Below, piece by piece: positions 31,843 to 43,729 of a DNA stretch of 64,000 bases. The stretch's first letter is position 1, and every line of letters starts with the position of its first letter. Under the pieces are notes generated by a model. That model was not told the DNA's origin, made no database searches, and worked only from the letters and a program-made list of their open reading frames with translations. Position numbers and translations under genes: made by a program. The stretch comes from Solen grandis (taxonomy: Eukaryota; Mollusca; Bivalvia; Adapedonta; Solenidae): contig CM037781.1 of NCBI GenBank assembly GCA_021229015.1, positions 63,335,316 through 63,399,315 of the forward strand, read 5' to 3'.

Positions 31843-32745
31843 ATGGCTGAGGTACAATCTGAGCAGTCAAACAAAAACCAAAATGGCGTCCCGCTGGATA
31901 TTTTTGGACAATGTAAGCCGGAGCCAGATGAATGGCTAAAGCATGTTGAACTGTATAATTCTATCGGTCACGTAATCGACCCCACGCATATAACTGGTCT
32001 GCAAAGAGTAAATGGGTAAATATGTACCAGTACTAAGTACCAACCCCGGTCGTCTTGATAGTGAAGACACTATCCGCGTACGAGTCAAGAATATACCGTT
32101 ATCTGTTGATGATGGAGTTATTACACGAAAATTATATCAATGAACATTGAAATAATCCATTCTTTCCGAGAGAAATTACGTATAAATGGCAAATTAACCC
32201 AATGTGAGACTGGAGATAGAATCCTTATTTGCAAAACATTGACCCTGAAGGAGCATCTACCAGCTACATTATCATTCGGTCAGTTTAAAGGACGAGTCCT
32301 ACATTTCGGACAAAACAACAAAGTAACTGGAAACCGAGATGATAAATGTTCAAAATGTTTACAACAAGGACACCGCTTCAAAGATTGTCCGAACGATTGG
32401 CAGTCTGATTGTCCAAAATCAGAGTCAGAAACGGAGATATCTGAGGGAGAAATGAGCGATGAAGAAACAAAGAGTACAAGTTCCTATAAGCCTGGTAGTG
32501 CCGACGATGATTTAAAACGTCGCAATCGTTCCCCAGCCCCCAGAGCGCCTACTGATAAACAAAACCGCACGAGGAAATCGAGCACTGACAGCCGACAGCA
32601 GTCAATGGAGAGATTTGTTCAAAGTGCGAATATTGGCACGCCAGCAAAGAATAATATTACGTCACAGAACAGATCCCCACCAACACCAGTGGACGTTCTG
32701 CATGATCGGACTACTACAAGTAAAAAGTCAAAACAAAGACGGTAA
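31843..32745 (+). pseudogene. LINE ORF1 (gag-like, CCHC zinc knuckle), internally deleted
   Basis: The ATG at 31843 opens a frame that stops near 32018 after G-L-Q-R-V-N-G. A new frame resumes out of register at K-Y-V-P-V-L, so an internal segment has been lost. The C-terminal half (frame from 32140) keeps G-D-R-I-L-I-C-K, then a CCHC knuckle C-S-K-C-L-Q-Q-G-H-R-F-K-D-C near 32348-32390. An acidic Ser/Glu-rich stretch and a basic Ser/Arg-rich tail follow. This organisation is that of Tx1-like ORF1 proteins, which bind LINE RNA. It is not functional as one protein. Confidence 0.75.
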
Positions 32746-33420
32746 CTTACACCCCCCCCCCCCATTACTTTAGCGTCGGTTATTTTCAATACGTCCGACG
32801 CTGCTATGAACTGAGACTGTAATAATGTACCCAAAAAATATATCTTCTATATTATCATATGTATAATAATAGTTAATACTAATTTTATGCTAAAGAAATA
32901 AAAAAATTGTCCAAAAAAAAACATTTTGTATAATGAAAATTAAATTGAATACCAAGATTTTGCTAAGAATATGATTATGTATGTGTATATGCGTGTATAT
33001 GTATATATATGTGTGTATGTGTATGTATATATGCATACATAAATATATATGTGTGTAGGCATGATTCACAGACTATGCAGTAACGTAGAGTTGATAAAAT
33101 GTACGCAGAATTTCTATATTATAAAATGCATTGTCATTGGATACTGCATTTTCAAATAATTCTTTAACTAATCACATTTTCATTTGTATAATTTTAAACA
33201 GTCGTATGTACAATAATAATTCCTATACATATACAACCTGTACTTATTATATAAGTCTAACAGTCATGTGTACTAGAATTATTCATGTATACAAACATCA
33301 CAGGTACAGGTCTTTACTTACTTTTCGTTTTCGCGTAAGTAGACTTAATGAGGCATTGTGTGTTTTATGTATAAAGGTTGCATTTCATTGTCACTATTTT
33401 TATATTTCATAGACTAATTT
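32746..33420. other. Spacer between LINE ORF1 and ORF2
   Basis: It holds a C11 run near 32751 and (TA/TG)n-rich sequence at 32970-33060. The open frame at 33131-33412 has no LINE motif and is considered chance. Confidence 0.5.
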
Positions 33421-36400
33421 ATGATGACTTCTTGCAGATCAAATAATTTACATCTTGTCTCAATAAATGTTCAAGGCTTAAGAGATGAAAACAAGCGATC
33501 AAGATTCATACAATGGCTTTATAATCAGCGAGCCGATATAGCTTTTATTCAAGAGACACATTTTACTGAAAACATGTTATGTGTCATTAATAAAGATTTC
33601 AAAAATTGGAAGACCTGGCACAGCTTTGGTGAGTAATACACTACCACATACTATAATAGATCAATTTTGTGATATAGATGGACGATATATTATGCTTAAC
33701 ATAGAAGTTTACGACAATCCATATACCTTAATTAATATATATGCACCTAACGAAAAAAAACTACGTAACAGTTTCTATAACAAAATTATCACCATAACTG
33801 CTGAAAAAAACCAAGGCATGCTTTTAATTGGAGGCGATCACAATGATACACTAAGCAAATCTGATAGGTTATCCACCTCCAATAATTTTGAACGTGAAAA
33901 GTGTCCTGTAAAAAATCTGAAGACATTAATATCTCGAAATCGTTTATGTGACATGTGGAGATTTTGTAATGAACAAACGAACCAATTTACATGAAGAAGA
34001 AAAAATAATTTAGATAAAAGCACAATCGATTTTTGGCTTATCGATAAAAACTTAATACCACAAGTCTCAACGGCAGATATCAGACCAGCAATAATTCAAT
34101 ATACAGACCATATGGCTGTTTCTCTTAAACTTAAAACTCCATCTAAACGTGGACAAGGATATTGGAAATTCAATAATTCACTTCTGGAAGATCCAAAATA
34201 TAACGTCAAACAAAATGGGAATTGTGTAAGATTGAAATAAGAAATTCTACGATTGAATTTTCAAAACGTCTTGGAAGAGAACGTAATAACCGTTTACAGC
34301 AATTAGAAAAGGAACTGAAACATCTTTATTCGCATTTAGATAAAAATAATGACCATAATACATTAATAAACATTCAAAGAGTAGAATCAGAGCTTAAAGA
34401 ACTTTATAAAATCAAAACAACCGGGCACAAATCCGTTCCAAGATAGACTTTATTGAACAAGGGGAAAAAAATACAAAATACTTTGTGGGACTAGAGAAAT
34501 CTAGACAATCTAGGAAAGCTATAAATTCACTCAAGATCAATAATATCAAAACAACTGATATACACGAGATTTTAGATGCAGAGAGATCTTTTTTTCAAAA
34601 TCTCTATTCATCAAAATTAAAAATTGACACTAACTATAATAACTACATTAATAATATTGAATTTGAAAGAACAATTGATGAAAACTTAGCGAAACAATGC
34701 GACGGTAGATTTTCATATGAAGAGGGCAAAACTGCTCTCATGGATATGAAATTAAATAAAAGTCCCGGCCTAGATGGTCTAACGTCTGAATTTTATAAGC
34801 ATTTTTGGTATTTATTGGGAAATCTTGTAACTGATTCCTTAAATGAGGGGTATGAAAAAGGTGAACTATCTTATACACAGAAACAGGGTATAATTTCTTT
34901 ACTGTATAAAAAAGGTGACCCAGAAAATCTCGAAAACTGGAGACCAATTTAATTATTAAATTTAGATTATAAAATTGGCGCGAAAATACTTGCTAAACGC
35001 TTACAATCTGTCTTACCGAATCTTATTAGTGAAGACCAACAAGGATTTATTAAAAAAAAGACAAATAGAAGATATTATAGATTATTCAAATCTTTATAAT
35101 ACACAAGGCATTATTTTATTTTTAGACTTTAAAAAGGCATTTGATACCATAGAATGGTCATTTATGTTTAATATACTTGAAAAAATTGGTTTCAATAGTT
35201 CTTTTTTGAAATGGGTGAAAACATTATATACAAATATTACTTCAAGGATCTCTAATAACGGATGGATTTCCAATGATTTTCATTTAATGCGCGGCATACG
35301 TCAAGGGTGTCCCTTGTCTGCTCTAATTTTCATAACGATTGTTGAAGTTCTAGCTACAAAAATTAGGAAATGTAAAGACATTGAAGGAATAAGCATAAGA
35401 AATACACATTTAAAAGTCACTCAACTTGCAGATGACACAACATTATTTTTAAAAGATCATAATGAGATCCCGAAAGTCCTTGAGATTATAGAAAACTTTG
35501 GCAAATTCTCGGGTCTAGAACTTAATTTATCAAAAACAAAAGGTTTATTGATAGGTTCATCAAAAAACAAAGAGCCAAATAAAAATTACGGAATCAGTTT
35601 CACATCAACATACATAAAATCATTAGGAATATTCTTTGGCAACAATAAAGTTGAATGTGTACATTTAAATTGGGAACAACAAATTGAAAAATTTCACAAT
35701 TCAATCAACAATTGGAAAAAAAGAAACTTAACCTTTTTTGGAAAAATTACAATTATTAAGTCATTAATATTACCAAAACTTACATATTTGGCGCAAAACA
35801 TCGTGACTCCCGCTCATGTGATAAAAAACTGTTAACTCTATTATATTCAATTTTATTTGGAATGACAAAAGAGATAAAATTTAACGCACAACGATTATCG
35901 GCAATAAGCTTGATGGGGGTCTCGAAGTTCCCGATTTCAAATATTTTTCGAATACTATGAAAATTAAATGGGTTAACTTCATAAAATCGAAAACACTTGC
36001 AAATTGGAAAACAATCACAAATATTTTTATCGATCAATTCGGTCCAAATTATCAGATATTCAATATGAATTTAGATTCATTAAAGTCGCTTTCTATATAT
36101 AAGATCAAACCTTTTATCAAGAGTTAATTAAAATATGGTTGGATTTTAAAAATATATCTAAGCCAAAAGCGGTGATTAATTACTATACAATACGAAAACA
36201 AATCATTTGGGGTAATAAATATATAAAATTCAATAACAAATGTCTTTTATTCAAGAATTGGATAAACTCAGGTTTTATTTTCATCAATGATATCATTTCA
36301 ATCACTGGTGAAATAGACGTGCAACATATAACTAAAAAATTGGAGAAAAAAAAAAACTGGATTTAAACCCAAAAGTTAAAACAAATTTAGAGATTTACCA

Positions 36401-36797
36401 GGGCGTGAAACCTTTTAAAGAGCTCACAAATAAAGAAATTTACCAAATATATTGTCAACTAGCTTTTCAAAAACCATTTGTTCATAAACACTGGGCTAAT
36501 CATTTTAACAAATCGATAAACTGGAGATCATGGTATGTCATTTTACATTGGGTGATTAAAGATAATAAAGTCAAACAATATAAATACAAACTGATCCACA
36601 ACATTATGGCAACAAATTTAAATTTATTTCGCTGGAATATTTCTGTAAGTCCACTGTGTAATCATTGCCATCAAGTAGAAGATTATGACCATTTTTTAAT
36701 TACTTGTCCGTATCTCCAACAATTTTGGTCAAATATAAATGCAATATTTAAGAAATGTAACATAAATAAACTCATGAATAATTTGGAATATTTTTAA
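33421..36797 (+). pseudogene. LINE ORF2 (endonuclease-RT), fragmented
   Basis: AP-endonuclease motifs: S-I-N-V-Q-G-L-R near 33457-33483, F-I-Q-E-T-H-F near 33545, I-N-I-Y-A-P-N near 33735, and G-G-D-H-N near 33830, where family members usually have Phe before Asn. RT motifs: K-S-P-G-L-D-G-L-T near 34760, F-L-D-F-K-K-A-F-D near 35120, R-G-I-R-Q-G-C-P-L-S-A near 35290 and L-A-D-D-T-T-L-F near 35430. The C-terminal C-N-H-C-H...D-H-F...C finger is near 36655-36710. At least six frame changes or stops interrupt it (near 33610, 33992, 34446, 34952, 35835, 36366). Confidence 0.85.
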
Positions 36798-37220
36798 TTG
36801 GAAATTAAAAAAAAAAAAGATACTGCATTTATAAGTCATATTTTCTATCTGAAAAAGACAAAAGTACACTAACATAAAAATTTTATTATATTATGATCTT
36901 TTGGTAATTCAAACTTTATTTAAAGAAAAGGGAATTATGAATTCATTTTTGAATAGGTTCTTAATAGAATTAAAGTAATTTTTAATTAATCTAAAGATAT
37001 ATTTTATATACTATTACTTCTAACGCTTTAGCATGATAATTCAAATGTCAATTTACTGTTGTTGTTTTTTTTTTTTTTTTTTTTTTTTTTTAGTATTTTT
37101 GACACATGTTGATCATGTTTTGTCAATTTACTGTTATCTATGTAATGTATATTCGCTATTTTGTGTTCTATAAAAAATAAACGGGTTACCACTTGGTGAT
37201 TCCAAAGAGGAAAAAAAAAA

Positions 37221-37230
37221 TCACCATAAT
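37221..37230 (+). repeat. Right target-site duplication of the second LINE
   Basis: An exact copy of 31696-31705, immediately after A10. Confidence 0.85.
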
Positions 37231-37758
37231 TCAGCATTAAAAACGGTCGCTATTTTCTGTCCAAAACATTCGGATGCAGGACAACCGAGGGCAAGTAAAT
37301 GTGTTCTTAATCCTAATTCGCTACCCAGAATTTGTGAAGACGCCATGTTGTGAAACTTGTCATTTAGAAGTGCGAACGCCTGCTTTGGGGATACCGTATT
37401 CTATATTTAACCAATTTCTCTGACGTGGGGTTTACGAAAAAAATCGTTTTCCCTTGTAATGTGACCTACATTTGCCGAATTTATCAGGGAAGAAATGTTT
37501 TAACATTAACGAGGGAGAGTAGAAGAAACTCTTTTTTATTTATATCGATCATCGCCATCAATATATGTTATTTATAGTGTCATATGGTTTCAATATCAGT
37601 TTTTAGTGATAGATTGTGGTAAACGTTTGTCACATAAAAAGGAATATATTTCATCATGTTGTAAGTACTGACCATATGTTCAATATCTATGTTTAGTGAT
37701 ATTATGAGACATAACATTATTTACATCTGTTTACTGTATATTTACGAAAACGCTATAG

Positions 37759-37905
37759 GTGGAGGAGAAACGACTGCTCCAGAAATCTACGGCAATCCTT
37801 CCATTGGAATGCTTTATGATACAGTAGCTCGAAGAGAGTGGGCAGTTTTTCGAATCGGGAAGAGTTTTGTCATGACATCCATCGATGCATATGAATGCAT
37901 GCGAG
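37759..37905 (+). CDS. Exon: N-terminal part of a trypsin-fold (pseudo)peptidase domain
   Basis: The acceptor is CGCTATAG at 37751-37758 and the donor GAG|GTATCC at 37906. The exon starts and ends in phase 1. The peptide has G-M-L-Y-D-T-V, W-A-V-F-R-I-G-K-S-F-V-M-T-S-I-D-A-Y-E-C. In trypsin-like folds the equivalent stretch reads '(G)fRvG..yvmTaxHv', so the catalytic His position is occupied by Asp here. An upstream ATG at 37689 keeps the frame open, so the exon may alternatively start there. The two bases at its start would also complete the split codon left by the TNFR tail exon at 29638. Confidence 0.6.
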
Positions 37906-38132
37906 GTATCCCTGAAAGTTTTCAAGTACTGTTTAAATAAACTATCACGTAAATAAAATCTAGATGATATGGTAACATATAGAAATCAAAAAAATGAACA
38001 GTAACTGAAGGGTTATTGGTCTAGAAAAGAATTATTTCAAATTGATGTGAGTACTGTGTTTCATAACAGCAACTTAACTCACTATTTCTTAATAAGCCTG
38101 ATTACAATGTCATTTTTTTATTTCGTTTTCAG

Positions 38133-38785
38133 TTGTGAGGAATGGGAAACTTGGATCAAGGATAGATAAAGCCGTACAATTTGCCTCATCAAAATTTGGT
38201 ACTGAAGTCCTTACTACAGAGGTTTTCGTAAATGACAAATTAGGAGTTGTTATAATGAAACTATCAGACGAATATCCATTACCACCTCCTCTGAGATTTG
38301 ATACATCAACTATTCAGCAATGCGAAGAATTTCAAATCGATAGACCAATCGATAATCTAATGATAAAGAGAATTTATGCAAAACTTAGCAGAATAAATAA
38401 AGGTAATATTGAATCTATAAGACGTTTTTATCAGAAACATGAGTCTGAAATCTCACCGCTGCGAGATAAATATTGTAAGGTAAGAACTATTACAGATGAA
38501 ACAACAGATATACAAGACACAAACGTGCTCGAATATGAAGACTATTTTTATATTAGTGGAACAAATTGTGGAATGCCTCCAGGTTCCCCGGTTTGTTTAA
38601 AGTCGCCTGGTCAGGAATCAATTGTGGTTGGGATATACACGAGAACAATACCTTGGGTTTTCCAATATGTGGAAAATGATGGGAAAGTTTTCCCGAAAGA
38701 TGATGTGTATCACTTATGCACGCCACTTAGCGACATAAAATCTTTAATGGATAAACAGTTATGGAAAAATCTTTTTGAATCATAA
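38133..38785 (+). CDS. Exon: C-terminal part of the trypsin-fold pseudopeptidase, with stop
   Basis: It joins to 37905 across a 227-bp GT-AG intron in matching phase and ends at TAA (38783-38785), coding for about 217 residues. Trypsin-fold landmarks: G-V-V-I-M-K-L...P-L-P-P-P-L near 38250-38300, where the family has D-(I/L)-A-(V/L)-L-K-L, and G-M-P-P-G-S-P-V-C-L near 38572-38600, where active enzymes have G-x-S-G-(S/G)-P-V. V-V-G-I-Y follows, as in the Ser-loop strand. The catalytic Asp and Ser positions read Gly and Pro. All three triad residues thus seem replaced, giving a pseudopeptidase, perhaps FAM111-like or another intracellular S1-type family. The frame is intact over 216 codons, so the gene is probably functional. 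Confidence 0.7.
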
Positions 38786-40085
38786 TACTCAAAATCGTTT
38801 ATTTATATTGTGTTCATGGCATGTATTAACTACTGTCCTATACTTATTAATCTATGTAACAAACAAGGGGGGAATTGAGATCACTCACCTGAAAACCAGG
38901 TATAAGTAAAAGAAAAAGGAACAGATTATGTCATATATACTCCTAGCAGCCATGGCTTTTTACCGGGCAAATTCTTTGTACAATATTTTTAGAGAGAGAG
39001 AGACAAGCAACATCTATGTCAAAATACTTATGTCAAAATACTTTGAAATTTAAACTATTTGTTTTTGACAAGAGGATTTATTACACATTCTAAAATTGTT
39101 TTTTATCGGGAAGATTTGGCTGGATTTCAAAAGAATGTTTGTCTATACCCAGATTTTTTTTCGAATTACTTAAATCCATTATAATAAATGGTCAAAAGAG
39201 GACAGAGACCAACAATCTTGGTAAAAACTGAGCCAAGGAACATTTGTGCCAAAATACCATGGCAATTAGATTTCTGCATGGGATTTAATCGTTTGATCAA
39301 CCTTGAAAAGTAAGCAAGATTACTGTAAATATTAATGAAAATTTGCCAAGTAGTTTCGGAGATAATCTGAGTCTACGACAGACGAGGGACAGATATCGGT
39401 CACAATGGCCTACCTTTGAGCACGTTGAGCTAAAATATAATAAAACAGACTTCCTTGACTTAGATTTATACAATCCAAAGCTTTAATACAACACAATTTA
39501 TCTTATATTAGCTTAGCGGTAGCCAGACTTTTGAATCAGACTTACAACTTAAGTTCCAGATGTACTCACCTTTATCTTGGCAGCATACATTATCATTGTC
39601 CACAAGCAGAGCAGTTCAAATACATGCATAATACCATAAGATGTATAAATGATACATAAATCATGATGACGTAAATCATTTTGTATGCAAAGATTACCAC
39701 ACACACATGTATTCAATCATGATTGAAACCCAGCTATCCTTTTTTAGACTGGCGGTAGCAGGCAGGCTTTGTTGATAGCATGCATTATTACCATTTCCAT
39801 TTTCACTTCTTCGTATCACTCCGCGCTCAGTAGCGAATCAATAAATTGCTACTGTGTACATCAGCTCCTTATGTAAGCAATTTATGAATGGAACTATTGT
39901 GTCAACACCGGTCTGAATGCGCCCAAAGGATCATGGGTAAATCATGGCTGCACCACTAAGATCTCATGCGTTAGAGATTGCACTGAAATGGATATGTAAC
40001 GCAAATAAGATTATATAACACGCTGTTTAGTTGTTGTTAGTTAATTATGCCAATAAAATGTATTTCTTTCATTATGCATTATCGT
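38786..40085. repeat. Downstream region with a bivalve dispersed repeat (about 38860-39450)
   Basis: Phrases such as ACTGAGCCAAGGAACATTTG, ATACCATGGCAATTAG, GTAGTTTCGGAGATAATCTG and GACAGACGAGGGACAG belong to a dispersed repeat type frequent between bivalve genes. No exon is recognised. An AATAAA at 39183-39188 might serve the upstream gene. Confidence 0.45.
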
Positions 40086-40216
40086 TATATGCTGGGCGCC
40101 ACGCAAGGGAGCTGTAACAGTACCATTTTTTAACGACTTTGGTATCTCGCAGCCGGGGATCGAACCCACGACCTCCCGCTCCCGAGGCGGACGCTCTAAC
40201 CACTCGGTCACCGGGG
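40086..40216 (-). mobile_element. tRNA-derived SINE, family 2, 5' part, minus strand
   Basis: On the minus strand the head CGGTGACCGAGTGGTTAGAGC with GTGGGTTCGATCCCCGG is followed by CTGCGAGATACCAAAGTCG and TTGGTACTG-like body to GGCGCCCAGCAT. Truncated at the 3' side. Confidence 0.85.
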
Positions 40217-41440
40217 ACGGTACCCGGCGGATTTGACATGAAACAAAGAGCTAGAGCTGACTTACTATTTGTAACTAAAGTTGCAGGAAAATGTGTTATA
40301 TATGCCCTGTGCATATGCCCTGTGCCTCTATCGATATCAAGATGGAGTTGAATTGCATGTAAAGCTACTTCAGCATGTAAATTCTGCCGATAGCCTTCAG
40401 CGCTTTGTGTGCTTTGATTGCGTTCAAAATTATTTCTTTAATTAACACTCATTAAAGTCATATAGAAACGTATTTTAGTGTAGGAAAATACATATATGCA
40501 GATAAAAAGGTACGAATATCTACATTTTGAACGGGAAATATGATTCAACTTGCATTTGATTACAGTATATGCATAATACTTTTTTCTGCGTTTACATTTT
40601 ATTTCTTCTTGTTTCAATAGCAAGTTTTTGAGAGCTCGCCTTTTTATATTAAATAATAACATGTCAGAAGAAAAATGTCTCTGACATTTTCTATAATGAT
40701 ATGCTTATTTAAGAGAACTGTTAATATTTTGAATATTTTTTGTGTGATAAACATTAATATGTTTTTGATTATTGCTTTTTTGCCATATACGAGGTTTGTC
40801 CGAAAACTGCGCAAAATAGTTTATTGCAATTAGAAAAATTATTTTCATTATGTTTATTCTAATAAAGCTAAAACTTATATATGAACAAAGAAGGGGATGG
40901 TTCAACAGGAAAATAACAGTGCATTTTCTTACGTTTGCAAGATTAATGCATGAAAAATCACGATAGTTTGTGGCTCGTTACGTTTGTCACTATGTTGACA
41001 AAGGAAATCGTTATTTATGCATATACCTACATTATAGGTCTAATGTGGACTTTTTTTTTCTTTTTTATTTACTCCCCCCCCCCCCTTTCCTCCTCTCTCT
41101 CTCTATACACACACACATCCATATGCTAGCAATAAAATGAACACGCCAATGAACACGTCATAATTAGCACAGGACATATTTTTTTCTCTCTTATTTGTCC
41201 TTTCTAATCAGTACGAACAAAAATAATATAATATCGGATGGTCTTTGATTTGTATCCCAACCGCAGCACAATACTCCGGTGATCGCGTGAAACCAAAGAC
41301 GTTTAAAATTTGAACCAGATGCACCTTTGTCTTGCATTCGGCAAATTGGAGTTGCTATGGGAACTCGGAGCACTCAGCACTGGTTCTACCCAGAAACTTG
41401 TCTCCTGTGTAAATATAAACGTACTAAGGAGTCTATTCGC
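40217..41440. other. AT-rich stretch, nothing firm
   Basis: It holds a C-run/(CT)n/(CA)n microsatellite at about 41072-41115. No exon or repeat family is otherwise recognised. Confidence 0.4.
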
Positions 41441-41662
41441 TATTTCCGCCACGGTAACGGGAGCTTGTGGGTTCGATCCCCGGCCGCGACATACCATTGT
41501 CGTTAAAATGGTACTGGTATAGCTTACTGGCTTGGCGCTCAAAATAAAAGGGTTGTTCCAGAACTGGTTAGCCCGGTTTTAATGTGACTGGGTGTGGTAT
41601 CATGCCACATGTCGACGTCGTGATACTGTAGTGTGGCAGCACTATTTTTGTTTTAAATAAAC
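41440..41662 (+). mobile_element. tRNA-derived SINE, family 2, plus strand, head partly lost
   Basis: It starts within the head at GTGGGTTCGATCCCCGGCCG and continues GCGACATACCATTGTCG, ATGGTACTGGTATAGC, TTGGCGCTCA, GGGTTGTTCCAGAACTGG, AATGTGACTGGGTGTGGTAT, TGTGGCAGCACTA. Right end near 41662. Confidence 0.85.
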
Positions 41663-41940
41663 AATATCACCTAATGACTGATAGCTACCTTTAGGGAGCT
41701 ATTAAAACACTCCAAGAAAACTACGTATTACACTATCTATTGAAGGACTATGGTTTACTGCCCTGAATCCACTGCAAACACAAGCCCATTTACTACTCAT
41801 AAAAAGGTTGCAATTAAGCAAGCAGGAGATCTCACAAAAGATATATACTATCAGTTCTACCTAATTATTTAACTTTTGTGACAAAAGCCATGTTGCCGTT
41901 TGTAACTATGGTTTGTTGTGGTGTACACAGGGAATAAAAT

Positions 41941-42040
41941 NNNNNNNNNNNNNNNNNNNNNNNNNNNNNNNNNNNNNNNNNNNNNNNNNNNNNNNNNNNN
42001 NNNNNNNNNNNNNNNNNNNNNNNNNNNNNNNNNNNNNNNN
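41941..42040. other. Assembly gap (100 N)
   Basis: Exactly 100 N. It lies where the 3' LTR of the Gypsy element would be expected, about 260 bp beyond the end of its pol. Confidence 0.99.
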
Positions 42041-42297
42041 TCTTATATCTATAGATCTAGACAACATATTTATAACAATGCCTTTAATATGGCAGGCTGC
42101 TGAAACAAAATGAAATTTAAGTGATACCTCCAATGTAAATTTCATTGGACATCATGCTCACTTCATATTTATGAAATATATCTTCCCACATCCTGTAAAA
42201 TAAGATTGATTAAAATATTAAAACAAACAATCATAAAAACATGAATAATGTTTGTTAATAGTCACCAGCTTGATACATATATATTTTAAAATCTTTC

Positions 42298-43528
42298 TCA
42301 AACAAAATACTCCGCATCGTCTTGGGTCTGTACGGAAGTAACCCATTCTCCAACATTGCGCCTTGGCCTAACATTTATGGATGGTTCAATGGAGGGAGAC
42401 TGAAAAGAACTTGGAAAATTTGCCAATGAAGACAGGTCTCCCCTAGAAGGCGAAATGCTGCTATGAGCTGAAGGCGGAACAGTGCTATGAGCTGTACAAT
42501 CCTGATCAGCTTGCAAATTATTATTTCTCATAGGGATGATATATGTCTCCATACAACTGTTCTCTGAATCGGTGTCTGAGTCAGAATTGGTAGAAACTGG
42601 TACCTCTGGCTCCACAGGCTTGGTTCTGACTTTGTTTGTCTGAATCTTTTGACTCGAGACTAGATTAGATTGTGGTAGATCCACGGGTAATGCGCTAAAC
42701 TGTAATAACATGTTTCTATGAAGTTTGCGCTGTGGACCTATCCCATCCTCCCTCTGAACCTCAAACACGGGAAGGTCAGGATTTGGTATGTGCAAAACAT
42801 AATATGGGGTCTCCTCCCATCTGTCAACCAGTTTGTGTTTGCCCTTGTGACCAACTGATCGAACCAAAACCCGATCACCCACTTCAAGCTTAGAAGCAGT
42901 GACCTTGCGGTCATAAAGAACCTTGTTCTTTCCTGCATTCTTTTCAGCCTCCTCAGCTGCTTTTTCATAAGCATACTTGAGGCGTTGCCTAAGCTTGTTA
43001 ACATATGTGGGTTTGTTGGGATATCCATCTTTCGGACCTGTGCCCAAAGATGCGTCAATGACAAGTCTGGGATGCCATCCAAACATCAAAAAGTGTGGGG
43101 AATACGCAGTGGAATCACTCCTAGTGGAGTTGTATGCTTGGACCAAAGGCCCAACATACGACTTCCAGTCATGTTTTGATCTACATCCAGGGTACCAAGC
43201 ATTTTAAGTAGACTTTGGTTCATTCGCTCACAAGACCCATTTCCGATAGGGTGGTAGCGAGTAGTTCGAGACTTTGTAGTGCCGGCAATTCTACAAAGCT
43301 CCTTTATTACCTGACTCTCAAAATTCCTACCTTGGTCGTTGTGCAACCTCTCCGGAAATGAGTAGTACCGGATGAAATGCTCGTATAAGGCTTTGGCGCT
43401 TCAAGTGATAGAAATTCCATACAAACCAGCTCCATCGGCCTAGAAGTCGAGATTGAAACTAGTTCTGCCCTTGGAACGCGAGCCTTCCGACGAATGCACC
43501 GTCCACAATACTCTACCCTGGCATTCAC
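42298..43528 (-). pseudogene. Gypsy integrase region, fragmented
   Basis: Reading down the minus strand: the tail of an H-H-C-C finger (Y-C-G-R-C near 43510) and M-E-F near 43420 mark the integrase start. D-Q-G-R-N-F-E-S near 43330 and Y-H-P-I-G-N-G-S-C-E-R near 43240 contain the second Asp and the Glu of the D,D-35-E core. The core continues in another frame into a long C-terminal frame (42298-43146) with L-E-V-G-D-R-V-L-V-R, typical of the integrase C-terminal SH3-like region. At least two frame changes are needed. The end is a Ser-rich, low-complexity tail without a chromodomain. Confidence 0.8.
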
Positions 43529-43729
43529 ATCCTGCTCCAGATTAGGCCAATAAAAGCGCTGCCTAGCTAGCCAGAGGGTCTTCTCTTTGCCTGGATGACC
43601 AACTTCATTATGAATACCTTTTAAGGCAAGTTCATGATAAGCCTAAGGTAGGACCAGTTGCCTAACCTGTTCACCATTCTGCAAAGTGGTTCTGTACAGA
43701 ACTGAATCATCTATGAGCAGATGATTCCA

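Larger units (their letters stand above)
31706..37220 (+). mobile_element. Full-length but dead L1/Tx1-group LINE
   Basis: A 5.5-kb element bounded by a 10-bp target-site duplication and ending in A10 (37211-37220) after an AATAAA. It has an ORF1 with a CCHC knuckle (31843-32745) and an ORF2 with AP-endonuclease, RT and C-terminal region (33421-36797). RT wording such as R-G-I-R-Q-G-C-P-L-S-A-L and L-A-D-D-T-T-L-F-L fits the Tx1 clade of the L1 group. Both ORFs have frameshifts or deletions. If the host exons on either side belong together, it sits in an intron in sense orientation. Confidence 0.88.

Noticed and set aside
33131..33412. Extra LINE protein between ORF1 and ORF2
   Set aside because: No LINE motif; the sequence is AT-biased with simple repeats just upstream.
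41906..42145. Frames running through the N gap
   Set aside because: They depend on unknown bases.
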